DNA of 47,335 nt from Ignavibacteria bacterium. Lineage in GTDB: Bacteria; Bacteroidota; Ignavibacteria; Kapaibacteriales; UBA2268. The position numbers and the translations under genes are program-made. The DNA is taken from NCBI GenBank assembly GCA_012518115.1, contig JAAYTD010000011.1, positions 1 to 47,335 on the forward strand. Reading direction: 5' to 3'. Shown here one piece after another: positions 18,001-25,325 of the stretch. Below the pieces are notes generated by a model, which was given only the letters and a program-made list of their open reading frames with translations, had not been told where the DNA came from and ran no database searches. Each line of letters opens with the position of its first letter. Position 1 is the stretch's first letter.

Positions 18001-19396
18001 TAATAAAAAGAATATACAAAACTCAATCAGACAAAAAGATTTTGTACCTGCAAGAATAGAATATACTGAGCCTATTGCAACATTTGTAAGTTCATCTGGA
18101 GATCGCGTGCCTTTGACAGATCCAAGAGTTGTAGTTCTAATTCCTGCGATGGGCGACCTAGCTAGTAAAATGGTTGCGGCAGCTTTTAAAAGTTCCGGAA
18201 TAAATTCTGTAGCTTTACCTACGCATTCCACAGAATCTTTGCAATTAGGTAGAAAATATGCAAGTGGAAAAGAGTGTTTACCAATTTTGCTTATGGCGGG
18301 AAATCTTTTGAAATATCTTGAAAATCCACAATCAGAATCACAATTTATAATTTATTTTCAAGTACAAGGTGCAGGTAATTGTCGTTTAGGGCAATATCCT
18401 GTATTTTTAGATCAACTTATAAGTAATAGAAAATTAACCGACATAGTCCAAATGGTGCTAATGAACGAAGATGGATTTGCAGGTTTAGGAACAGATTGGT
18501 CGGTAAGAGCTATTCAAGCAATAATAATTAGCGATGTACTTGCTGATATTAGGGCAGGCATTTTAACTCATGCAGTAGATCCAAAAACTGGAATAGAAAT
18601 TTTTGATAGGGAAGTTGATGTAATACTCGAAAAATTCGCAAAATCACCTAAAGATATATATGGACAACTTGAGACATTTGCAAAAGTTATAAAAAACAAT
18701 GTGCCTTCTAAAACACCTATAGAGGAATTTAAATATGTTGCTTTAATTGGTGAGATATTTTGTCGTCGGGACGAGTTTGCTAATAAAAAATTAGATGAAT
18801 ATTTTGCAAATAATGGATTTGTGCTGAAAACTGCTTATATTAGCGAATGGATTACTTATATAGATTACTTGATTTCTATAGATTTGCTTGAGTCGGAAAA
18901 ATCTTTGAAAAAGCGTTTTGAAAGAATGTTAAGAAACTTCTATATGAAAGATATAGAGAAAAAAATAAAGAAAGCTCTTGAAATTTCCGGCTACTATAAG
19001 TTTGAAAGAATGAACGTTGAACCTATTCTAAAGCATAGTAAACATATTGTTCCGCTTGAATACAAGGGCGAACCCGGTCTTACGCTTGGAATTGCACTTA
19101 ATGATATTTTAGACAAATATTGTGGCGTTATAAACTTCGGTCCTTTTGGTTGTATGCCAACACGTTTTGCTGAAGCGGTTACTGTGCCAGAAATGACAAT
19201 AGGCTGTAAAGTTGATGCCAAACGATTATATAATAAAACATACAAAGTTGGTTCTAATGGTAAAGTATTTCCGGACAACTTTCCTTTGCCATTTTTAACT
19301 ATAGAGAGTGACGGAGCTCCTTATTCACAATTAATAGAAGCACGTTTAGATGCTTTTTTATTGCAATGTCAATATGTCGCTGAAAATTTTTTCTAA
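15053..19396 (+). CDS. 2-hydroxyacyl-CoA dehydratase activase fusion protein (tandem BadF/HgdC-type ATPases)
   Basis: 1447 residues. Domain 1 (about 1-270) and domain 2 (about 305-570) are both BadF/BadG/BcrA/BcrD-type ASKHA ATPases. Domain 2 shows GLDVGSTTTKAVLI near 305 and FEIGGQDAKYTHI near 403. Both carry the cluster cysteines: KCAAGTG (C126) and RCSVF (C164), then ACSAGTG (C430) and QCAAF (C470). A Cys cluster follows (CPGGKEGCDLKCK, about 590-602). Beyond it lie a DUF2229-type region and a C-terminal region related to dehydratase subunits (GAGNCRLGQYP, NFGPFGCMPTRF). In the characterised enzyme HgdC, an ATP-driven [4Fe-4S] electron donor activates a 2-hydroxyacyl-CoA dehydratase. Long fusions like this are common in anaerobes, but their substrate is not established. 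No separate dehydratase gene is near. It is probably cytoplasmic and oxygen-sensitive. Confidence 0.88.
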   Translation: MNQYIGICVGAQSISIVSVEKIEDNITVKKLIQQTHNGNPQNILHNFFSNFNNQDAKIVVTGRKFRHIMAVTNISETEASAYALDFIGKKYPHLNFDAIISLGAETFMLYNIIDNKITDVYAKNKCAAGTGEFFQQQIKRMDLSLDEVNGISESVASYKVSGRCSVFCKSDCTHALNKGVPKDNIVVGLCQMLADKIEELIQGKNKGKILLAGGVTRNKLAMKLLARRGVNYELLPESTYFEALGAAIFAMKNEENLLKFPELDQLFSSSKSSFVFNKPLKNFTDKVTFKSIEKRQPYKDETCILGLDVGSTTTKAVLISNDEKPQILASVYLYTNGNPVLAAKNCYADLLKQLPDKVNIIGLGTTGSGRQIAALHALTTSVYNEITAHATAAVFYDKEVDTIFEIGGQDAKYTHIVNRVPTDYAMNEACSAGTGSFIEEAAKESLNVNLLDIEGLAFQGKNPPNFSDQCAAFISSDIKTAQQEGLSREDIVAGLTYSICQNYLNRVKSNRPVGKKIFMQGGVCYNKAVPVAMAALSDSEIIVPPEPGLMGAFGVALQVKERIALGITEEEHFNLEELASRDIKQVSDFICPGGKEGCDLKCKIALFDIEGKKYAFGGACNKYNRAKNEVHSNQNLSDINEEIDLVKVRNHLVFEKYAPKVPLPEATKSIGINLSFYTHSLFPLYYNFFTKLGFKVVLSENLDFDNLWREHTSFCFPMQISLCLFQDLLKQQVDYIFAPAIFEMDAEKEEVQRLDFNCACAFVTGEPYVLSQAYKDFAGLKDKIISPSLNFSNGFEAAKDDFIKIAKQISGKKNIEEEASLAFDFAVKMQKDCQNDMRKTADNFLKNLRKNPDNFAIILFGRSYNSTYNKANKGIPKKFTSQSIPVIPIDMIDISESDDIDRMYWEAGHRILKVAKIVKDAPQLFATYITNFSCAPDSMLLNTFRDIMQEKPSLTLELDSHSADAGINTRIEAAIDIITNYRGNKKNIQNSIRQKDFVPARIEYTEPIATFVSSSGDRVPLTDPRVVVLIPAMGDLASKMVAAAFKSSGINSVALPTHSTESLQLGRKYASGKECLPILLMAGNLLKYLENPQSESQFIIYFQVQGAGNCRLGQYPVFLDQLISNRKLTDIVQMVLMNEDGFAGLGTDWSVRAIQAIIISDVLADIRAGILTHAVDPKTGIEIFDREVDVILEKFAKSPKDIYGQLETFAKVIKNNVPSKTPIEEFKYVALIGEIFCRRDEFANKKLDEYFANNGFVLKTAYISEWITYIDYLISIDLLESEKSLKKRFERMLRNFYMKDIEKKIKKALEISGYYKFERMNVEPILKHSKHIVPLEYKGEPGLTLGIALNDILDKYCGVINFGPFGCMPTRFAEAVTVPEMTIGCKVDAKRLYNKTYKVGSNGKVFPDNFPLPFLTIESDGAPYSQLIEARLDAFLLQCQYVAENFF

Positions 19397-19419
19397 AAAA
19401 ATAGTGAATTGCTGATATA

Positions 19420-20862
19420 ATGAAGATAAAAAAATTAATGAACAGTAGAAACTCGCAAATTATTTTTCAATTTATAGCTGATACATTAGCTATTTGGGTT
19501 GGATTTGCTATTCAAATATATTTCCGTTTTTTTTCGGGTTTAATAGCTATTACCGCTAAACCTGATTTAACAGATTATATTACTGGAAGTATAATGATGT
19601 CATTGTATTGGTACGTTATCTTTTTTATTACAGGAATGTATAGAAATTGGCATTTGCGTTCGCCTTTTGACGAGTTGTTTGCAATAGTTCGCACTTCATT
19701 TATAGGTTCTTTAATTATTTTGCTTTTAATTATGGCTGATAATACTGCTTCCTTTAGAATGATGTTTTTGTTGTATTTTGCTGTAATGTCCTTTTGTTTT
19801 TCATTTTTTCGTTTTCTGGCGCGTCGTTTACAGGTGTTTTTACGAAAAAAACGTTTCATAACAATTCCTGTTATTTTGTTAGGTGATGCAGATACTTCGT
19901 TAGAGTTTTATCAAAAGGCAAAAGAAAGTGTTTCTTGGGGAATAGATGTTAAGGGGATAGTGCTAATTGAAGAATTAGACGAAGAAATAAAAAATGAGTT
20001 TTCAAAGCATAATATACCGGAAACGTTATACTTAGGAAATGTATCAGATTTTGAAAAAATAATATCGGAGACTCAAATAGAAGAAGTTGTCTTTTCTACA
20101 AAAGAAACTAATTCAGAACAATTAATTGAACTAGCTACAAGTTGTGTCAAAAAGAAGATTAGGGTAAATATTGAACCGAATTTATATGACCACTTTACCG
20201 GGCAATCAAGAGCTCAAAGTATATATGGAATACCGCTCATTGAAATAACTACACAACTAATGAAACCTTGGGAAAAGATAGTTAAACGATTGTTTGATAT
20301 TACATTTAGTTTGTTAGTGATTGTTTTAGGCGCTCCTATTTGGATTATTGTTGCAATTATTATAAAATTAGAGTCTCCGGGAAACGCACTTTATACGCAA
20401 CCACGTGTTGGAAAGAATAATGAAATTTTTACTATATATAAATTTCGTTCAATGGCACAATTGAAAACGAAAGACAAAGAGACACAACAATGGACTGCTA
20501 TTGGCGATCCGCGAGTAACACGATTTGGAAAGTTTATTAGAAAAACTCACATAGATGAAGTACCGCAATTTTATAATGTACTTATAGGTGATATGAGCGT
20601 TGTGGGACCACGACCAGAACAACCTAAATTTGTAGATGAGTTTGCAAAAGCTTTGCCTTATTATAATCGTCGTCATCTTGTAAGACCTGGAATTACAGGC
20701 TGGTGGCAAGTTAAATATAAACCACATACATTGAGTATAGAAGAGATAAAAAATCGCACTAAAGACGATTTCTATTATATTGAAAATATATCTTTGCGAT
20801 TAGATTTTGAAATTCTTGTTCGTACTGTTTGGTGTGTTTTAAGCGGACATGGACAAACATAA
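19420..20862 (+). CDS. Undecaprenyl-phosphate sugar phosphotransferase (WcaJ/WbaP type)
   Basis: 480 residues with four or five N-terminal membrane helices, a central nucleotide-binding-like domain (about 140-270) and a C-terminal bacterial sugar-transferase domain. Its signatures are KRLFDITFSLLVIVLGAPIW, YTQPRVGKNNEIFTIYKFRSM, HIDEVPQFYNVLIGDMSVVGPRPE and LVRPGITGWWQV. It transfers a hexose-1-phosphate from a nucleotide sugar to undecaprenyl phosphate at the inner membrane, the first step of an exopolysaccharide or O-antigen unit. No other glycan-assembly gene is next to it, so it may be an orphan initiator. It begins 23 bases after the activase gene. Its stop lies inside the bidirectional terminator shared with tilS. 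Confidence 0.92.
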   Translation: MKIKKLMNSRNSQIIFQFIADTLAIWVGFAIQIYFRFFSGLIAITAKPDLTDYITGSIMMSLYWYVIFFITGMYRNWHLRSPFDELFAIVRTSFIGSLIILLLIMADNTASFRMMFLLYFAVMSFCFSFFRFLARRLQVFLRKKRFITIPVILLGDADTSLEFYQKAKESVSWGIDVKGIVLIEELDEEIKNEFSKHNIPETLYLGNVSDFEKIISETQIEEVVFSTKETNSEQLIELATSCVKKKIRVNIEPNLYDHFTGQSRAQSIYGIPLIEITTQLMKPWEKIVKRLFDITFSLLVIVLGAPIWIIVAIIIKLESPGNALYTQPRVGKNNEIFTIYKFRSMAQLKTKDKETQQWTAIGDPRVTRFGKFIRKTHIDEVPQFYNVLIGDMSVVGPRPEQPKFVDEFAKALPYYNRRHLVRPGITGWWQVKYKPHTLSIEEIKNRTKDDFYYIENISLRLDFEILVRTVWCVLSGHGQT

Positions 20863-20898
20863 AAAAAGACGCATACTTTTAATTGATGCGTCTTTTTT
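20862..20898. terminator. Bidirectional terminator between convergent genes
   Basis: Perfect 13-bp stem AAAAAAGACGCAT (20862-20874) with ATGCGTCTTTTTT (20886-20898). The A run and T run serve both directions, ending the sugar-transferase gene (+) and tilS (-). Confidence 0.9.
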
Positions 20899-20901
20899 AC
20901 T

Positions 20902-23877
20902 TTACTTAATTTCCATTTTTAAAACTTTTTTGGTTTTATCTGTAATTTTAAATCTGTCATTTATTCGCTTACCACAGACCCAAATTATTTCACCCGTAGA
21001 ATTTACAATTAAAAGTATGTTAGGTTTTTCTAAAATAGGAGTTTTTTCGTTAGTTAAAAAATCATTTACTTTCATTTTTCCAGTCATTCCTAAAGGTGAG
21101 AACGCATCGCCCATTTCAACATTTCTAATAGTTAGAATTGGTGTAATAAGGTTGAAATCTACATATTCAACATTAGGATTATTGCTATAATCTACCTCAT
21201 CAATGCCTACTTCTTTTAAAACAAATGTTAAATTTCCGATTACATATTTGCCTGTTTTTTCAATTTTCTCATTAATTTTATTAGGTACAGATCTTCTTGA
21301 AATAGTTATAATCTGTCTATCGCGAATTGCGAAAATATTTTTTGTGATTTCACAAATAGCACCTACATCACTATTACAAAGTTTTAGTATTCGGTCTATT
21401 GTATTCATTGAAGGTGATTGCAGCCTGAAGTATTTACGCAAAATAGAAATTAACATTTCGCCTCTTATAAACTCATCAAAAGTCTTGAAAAGAGGTAATT
21501 TAATAGATACTCTGTCTGTTGCCATATCTGTTAAAACAGACGGTAGATGAGTACGCGTATAATCATGAATTATTCTATCTGCTGAGTGTATTAATTTTGC
21601 TGCACGATTTATTATATCAACAATTGCTGGCGAATAATCTTTTTTTAGTTTTGGGATTAAGTCATTTCTTAACTTATTACGAGTATATTTGTCCAATAAA
21701 TTACTGTCGTCTTCACGCCATTCTAATTTTCTTTTTTTTGCATATTCAATAATTTTTTGTTTTTTTAGACCAATAAAAGGGCGGAATAAAATAACATCTT
21801 TTACAAATTGACGACAAGCAGGAATACCGCTTAATCCTGTAAGTCCTGTTCCTCTAAATAAGTTCAAAAGAAATGTTTCTGCTGAATCATCACTTGTGTG
21901 AGCTGTTGTTAAAAAATCAAATTTATATGTTCTTGTTATTCGTTCAAAGAAAAAATAACGCAAATAGCGTGCTGCTTCTTCTATGCTAATGCTGTTTTTT
22001 TCCGAATAATTTTTTACATTTCCAGTTTGAGAATAAAAAGGAACATTGTAAGAATCTGCTAATTTCTTTACAAATTTTTCATCTAAATTAGAAGACTCAC
22101 CTCGTAAATTATGGTTGTAATGAGCAACACAAATAGAAAAATTATATTTGGCAGATAAATTAGCCATTACATCAAGTAATACAACAGAGTCAACACCGCC
22201 ACTGACACCAACAAGGACTTTTGCGCCATTTCCAATTAACATTTCACTTATTACAAAACTTTCTACATCACGATAAAAGTTTTTGAAAAATGGATTGTTA
22301 CGTTCCTCAGCAGATAATAAACACTCAGGATTAATAGGTGCAACAACTGCTTGTTCTCTTTTAATACTATTCTTTTTCTCTTCTTTAACAGCTTTTGATA
22401 AATCTACAAAAGGTATAGGCTTAATTGGCTGAATTAATGAACTTGGCTTTATAGAAAACGTTTTGTTGTTCTTCCTGTTTGTGTTTTGATTATTCTTTTC
22501 TTTATTTCCATTTTGTTCTATTTTTTTCTCAACAGGTTTTTTTGTTTCAGCGTTTGTTTCATTTTTCTTTGTCTCAGTTTTTACTTCTTCAGCTTTTTTC
22601 CCATTTTCAACTTTTTTATTATTCTTTTTTTGTTTTTTATTGATTTTTTTTGTTTCTTCTACTTTGTTTTGAGTAGTTTGTTTTATATCCGTTTTCTTTT
22701 CTATTTCTTCTTTTATATCTTTCTCTTGTTCTTTTCCAGCAGATGTAATTACTTCGGCGTTACTTTCTACCTTGCTTTCATTTGTTTCATTTTTTTTCTC
22801 AACAGGTTTAGTTATTTCAGTGTTTTTTTCATTCTTTACTGTCTCTTCTTTTATTTTATTTGTTTCTTCTGTTTTCTTTTGAGTAATTTGCTTTATATTC
22901 GTTTTCTTTTCTATTTCTTTTTCAGTTGGCTTAGTTGTTTTAGTGTTATTTTCTTTTTTTATTTCTTTATTTCCATTTTGTTCTATTTTTTTCTCAACAG
23001 GTTTTTTTGTTTCAGCGTTTATTTCATTTTTCTTTGTCTCACTTTTTCCATCTTCAGCCTTTTTTCCATCTTCTACTTTTTTATTATTCTTTTTTTGTTT
23101 TTTATTGATTTTTTTTGTTTCTTCTACTTTGTTTTGAGTAGTTTGTTTTATATCCGTTTTCTTTTCTATTTCCTGTTTTACATTGTTTTCATTTTCTTTT
23201 TCAGCAGGTTTAACAATTTCAGTGTTACTTTCTATTTTGTTTTCTTTGTTTAATTCTTTTTCGTTTATTTCTATTTTTTTCTCAATAGTTTTTTTTGTTT
23301 CAGTATTTTTTTCATTCTTTACTGTCTCTTCTTTTATTTTATTTGTTTCTTCTGTTTTCTTTTGAGTAATTTGCTTTATATCCGTTTTCTTTTCTATTTC
23401 TTTTTCAGTTGGCTTAGTTGTTTTAGTGTTATTTTCTTTTTTTATTTCTTTGTTTTCATTTGTTTCTATTTTTTTCTCAACAGGTTTTTTTATTTCAGTG
23501 TTTTTTTCATTCTTATTAGTATCTTTTTTTAGTTCTTCAATCTTTTTTACGTTTTCTACTTTTTTATTATTCTTTTTTGTTTTTGGGATTATTTTTTTTG
23601 TTTCTTCTACTTTCTTTTGAGTAGTTTGGTTTATTTTAGTTTCCTTTTCTATTTCTTCCTTCATATCTGTCTTAGTTTCTTTCTCAACAGTTTTTGTTAT
23701 TTCACTACTATTTTCTATTTTGTTTTCTTTTATTTCTGTTTTTTTCTCAGCGTTTTTTTCATTTATCTTGTTATTTTCTTCTGTTTTTTTTTCAATAGCA
23801 TTGTTATTGCTGGGATTATTTTCTTTTATTGTATTGTTTCCAATGTTTATATTTTTATCTGTTGTATTTTTTTTCAT
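20902..23877 (-). CDS. tilS: tRNA(Ile)-lysidine synthase with a giant repetitive N-terminal extension
   Basis: The last ~445 residues are an ordinary TilS. The PP-loop SGGVDS is at about 559-564, followed by VAHYNHNLRGESS, TTAHTSDDSAETFLLNLFRGTGLTGLSGIP and the C-terminal TilS domains. TilS puts lysidine on C34 of tRNA-Ile(CAU). TilS proteins are usually about 430-450 residues; here some 545 residues precede the core. Residues 1 to about 485 are almost only K, E, N, T, I, Q and V, arranged in a long-period repeat. About 60 residues of ordinary sequence then lead into the PP-loop. No usable start codon lies between the repeat and the core. The only candidates are M1 (weak site CTGGAAAA) and a Met near residue 71, so the extension is probably translated. 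It is second behind the TPR gene, with a 30-base gap. Confidence 0.9.
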   Translation of the reverse strand: MKKNTTDKNINIGNNTIKENNPSNNNAIEKKTEENNKINEKNAEKKTEIKENKIENSSEITKTVEKETKTDMKEEIEKETKINQTTQKKVEETKKIIPKTKKNNKKVENVKKIEELKKDTNKNEKNTEIKKPVEKKIETNENKEIKKENNTKTTKPTEKEIEKKTDIKQITQKKTEETNKIKEETVKNEKNTETKKTIEKKIEINEKELNKENKIESNTEIVKPAEKENENNVKQEIEKKTDIKQTTQNKVEETKKINKKQKKNNKKVEDGKKAEDGKSETKKNEINAETKKPVEKKIEQNGNKEIKKENNTKTTKPTEKEIEKKTNIKQITQKKTEETNKIKEETVKNEKNTEITKPVEKKNETNESKVESNAEVITSAGKEQEKDIKEEIEKKTDIKQTTQNKVEETKKINKKQKKNNKKVENGKKAEEVKTETKKNETNAETKKPVEKKIEQNGNKEKNNQNTNRKNNKTFSIKPSSLIQPIKPIPFVDLSKAVKEEKKNSIKREQAVVAPINPECLLSAEERNNPFFKNFYRDVESFVISEMLIGNGAKVLVGVSGGVDSVVLLDVMANLSAKYNFSICVAHYNHNLRGESSNLDEKFVKKLADSYNVPFYSQTGNVKNYSEKNSISIEEAARYLRYFFFERITRTYKFDFLTTAHTSDDSAETFLLNLFRGTGLTGLSGIPACRQFVKDVILFRPFIGLKKQKIIEYAKKRKLEWREDDSNLLDKYTRNKLRNDLIPKLKKDYSPAIVDIINRAAKLIHSADRIIHDYTRTHLPSVLTDMATDRVSIKLPLFKTFDEFIRGEMLISILRKYFRLQSPSMNTIDRILKLCNSDVGAICEITKNIFAIRDRQIITISRRSVPNKINEKIEKTGKYVIGNLTFVLKEVGIDEVDYSNNPNVEYVDFNLITPILTIRNVEMGDAFSPLGMTGKMKVNDFLTNEKTPILEKPNILLIVNSTGEIIWVCGKRINDRFKITDKTKKVLKMEIK
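22500..23662 (-). repeat. Long-period tandem repeat encoding the TilS N-terminal extension
   Basis: Roughly 2.5 copies: copy 1 about 23178-23662, copy 2 about 22713-23177, copy 3 (partial) about 22500-22712. Each begins EIEKxTxIxQTTQxKVEETKK. Copies 1 and 2 contain a second block, TKPTEKEIEKKT-IKQITQKKTEETNK. The same DNA words recur at a period of 465-483 bases, both multiples of three. Copies 2 and 3 are much closer to each other than to copy 1. Confidence 0.85.
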
Positions 23878-23907
23878 TTTTCCAGTTTATGTAATTGTTA
23901 ATTAAAG

Positions 23908-25062
23908 TTAATAAGGTTTTTTTAGGTATTGTTGTGCTTCGTTATGTGCTGAGCCAAAATTGTTCATTTTTAGAACTTTTTGGTATTGTTTAATAGCCAA
24001 GTCTCGTTTGCCTTGTCTATCATAAATTTTTCCTATGTTTAAGTTTGTTATTACCATAAAGCTTGAAGGACCATTTTTATCAATAAATCGTGAGCCTTCA
24101 TCACTTTTATAATAATATTTTAGAGCTTGTGCAAATTCATTTTTATTTTGTAATGCCAATCCTATGTAATACATAGATTCTCGTGCAATACTGTTATTAT
24201 ATCCGAATCTCTTATCTAAACAATCAATTAAGATTTCTCGCCATATTTTTTCAAATTTTGTCCAAGCTCCAAGTTTTACTAAAGTTCTAGCATAATATTT
24301 TTTAAAATACGGATTGTTTGGATATTTTTCTGTTAGTTCTTGTCCTATCTGTAAGCATTCATTAGGTTTATTTTCAAATGTATAGTATATTTGCATTAGA
24401 ATGACTTTAGCTTCAACAGATGCATATCGTGCAGTTTTAGCCGATGCTTTCAATTGTAACTCACCAATTTTTTTATCTCCGCTAGGCAACATAAGTAACA
24501 TTGGCTTTACAATTGGATATTTTTCAGGTATAGCAGCAGCAAAATAGTTATAGATACCTGTTCCTAGCATAATATCATGATTGTTTGGTGCTATGCTTAA
24601 ACATTTTTTTAGTAGTTCATAAGCTTCGTGTCCGTCTCTTACAGCTTTAACCCAACTTTCGTCATCTACATAAAATCTTGCTCTATATCCGATAGCACCT
24701 GCTTTAAAGAACAAAGCATTAATACTTATTGGATTTTCTATTAGTATTTGGTCACATTTTTTTATAGTTGTTTCTATTTTTTTCAAGAAGTTGTTTTGAT
24801 AGAGTTTTTTATTAGACGGATCAATCAAAATTTTCCACCAATCTACCATAGCATGTAAAAAGTAGCCTGCGGGATGATCTTCATATTGTTGTTGCATTTC
24901 AGTAAAATAGTTAGTAGCTTTTTCGAATTCAAGATTGTAAATATATTCAGCTCCTTTAATAACCAAACTATCAGCTGTTTTATCTAAAATGCTCCACTGT
25001 GCATAGCTATTGGTATTATTAATAATAAAAATTAAAATAAATAATATGAGTTTGTACTTCAT
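23908..25062 (-). CDS. Exported TPR-repeat protein
   Basis: 384 residues. A signal peptide (MKYKLILFILIFIINNTNSYA) is followed by helical repeats of TPR type: YNLEFEKATNYFTEMQQQYEDHPAGY, a middle part with SWVKAVRDGHEAYELLKKCLSIAPNN, and a C-terminal pair FAQALKYYYKSDEGS and RDLAIKQYQKVLKMNNFGSAHNEAQ. Such proteins are periplasmic or lipid-associated scaffolds. No enzyme motif is visible. It is the first gene of a two-gene unit with tilS, from a promoter at 25128-25158. Its role is unknown. Confidence 0.75.
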   Translation of the reverse strand: MKYKLILFILIFIINNTNSYAQWSILDKTADSLVIKGAEYIYNLEFEKATNYFTEMQQQYEDHPAGYFLHAMVDWWKILIDPSNKKLYQNNFLKKIETTIKKCDQILIENPISINALFFKAGAIGYRARFYVDDESWVKAVRDGHEAYELLKKCLSIAPNNHDIMLGTGIYNYFAAAIPEKYPIVKPMLLMLPSGDKKIGELQLKASAKTARYASVEAKVILMQIYYTFENKPNECLQIGQELTEKYPNNPYFKKYYARTLVKLGAWTKFEKIWREILIDCLDKRFGYNNSIARESMYYIGLALQNKNEFAQALKYYYKSDEGSRFIDKNGPSSFMVITNLNIGKIYDRQGKRDLAIKQYQKVLKMNNFGSAHNEAQQYLKKPY

Positions 25063-25127
25063 TCTTTTAATTAATGATTAATGAAAAATATAGTTTTGAT
25101 GTTTATTTTATAATCTATTTTAATATA

Positions 25128-25158
25128 CAAAAATAATAATAAATCATATATTTACCAA
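25128..25158 (-). promoter_or_regulatory. Promoter for the TPR-tilS unit
   Basis: On the minus strand: TTG (25158-25156), 20-base spacer, TATTTTTG (25135-25128), 66 bases before the ATG of the TPR gene. Fits the Bacteroidota -33/-7 pattern. Confidence 0.55.
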
Positions 25159-25241
25159 ACTATTTCCCTTAATTAGCCATCCCTCTTCGAAACAACTTAA
25201 TGGTTTGATATACAGTTAGAAATGTCTTATGTTTTTTATAA

Positions 25242-25285
25242 AAATAAATCTCACTTTGTTAATAAAAGCAAAGTGAGATTTATTT
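25242..25285 (-). terminator. Strong terminator after the Ig-like T9SS gene
   Basis: Perfect 17-bp stem, AAATAAATCTCACTTTG (25242-25258) with CAAAGTGAGATTTATTT (25269-25285), 10-nt loop. On the minus strand it is followed by T-rich sequence. It stands about 40 bases beyond the stop at 25326. Confidence 0.88.
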
Positions 25286-25325
25286 TTGTCTAACTAAATA
25301 TAATTTGCAATTATATTATTTAGAA

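Noticed and set aside
22486-23253. Long plus-strand open frame rich in Phe, Ile, Leu and Tyr, plus several smaller ones nearby
   Set aside because: It is the antisense shadow of the Lys/Glu-rich tilS extension (AAA and GAA codons read as TTT and TTC). No ribosome site or sensible protein pattern.
22500-23662. CRISPR-like array
   Set aside because: Repeats are long, coding and in-frame, with no short direct repeats with unique spacers. The same holds for the LRR gene.
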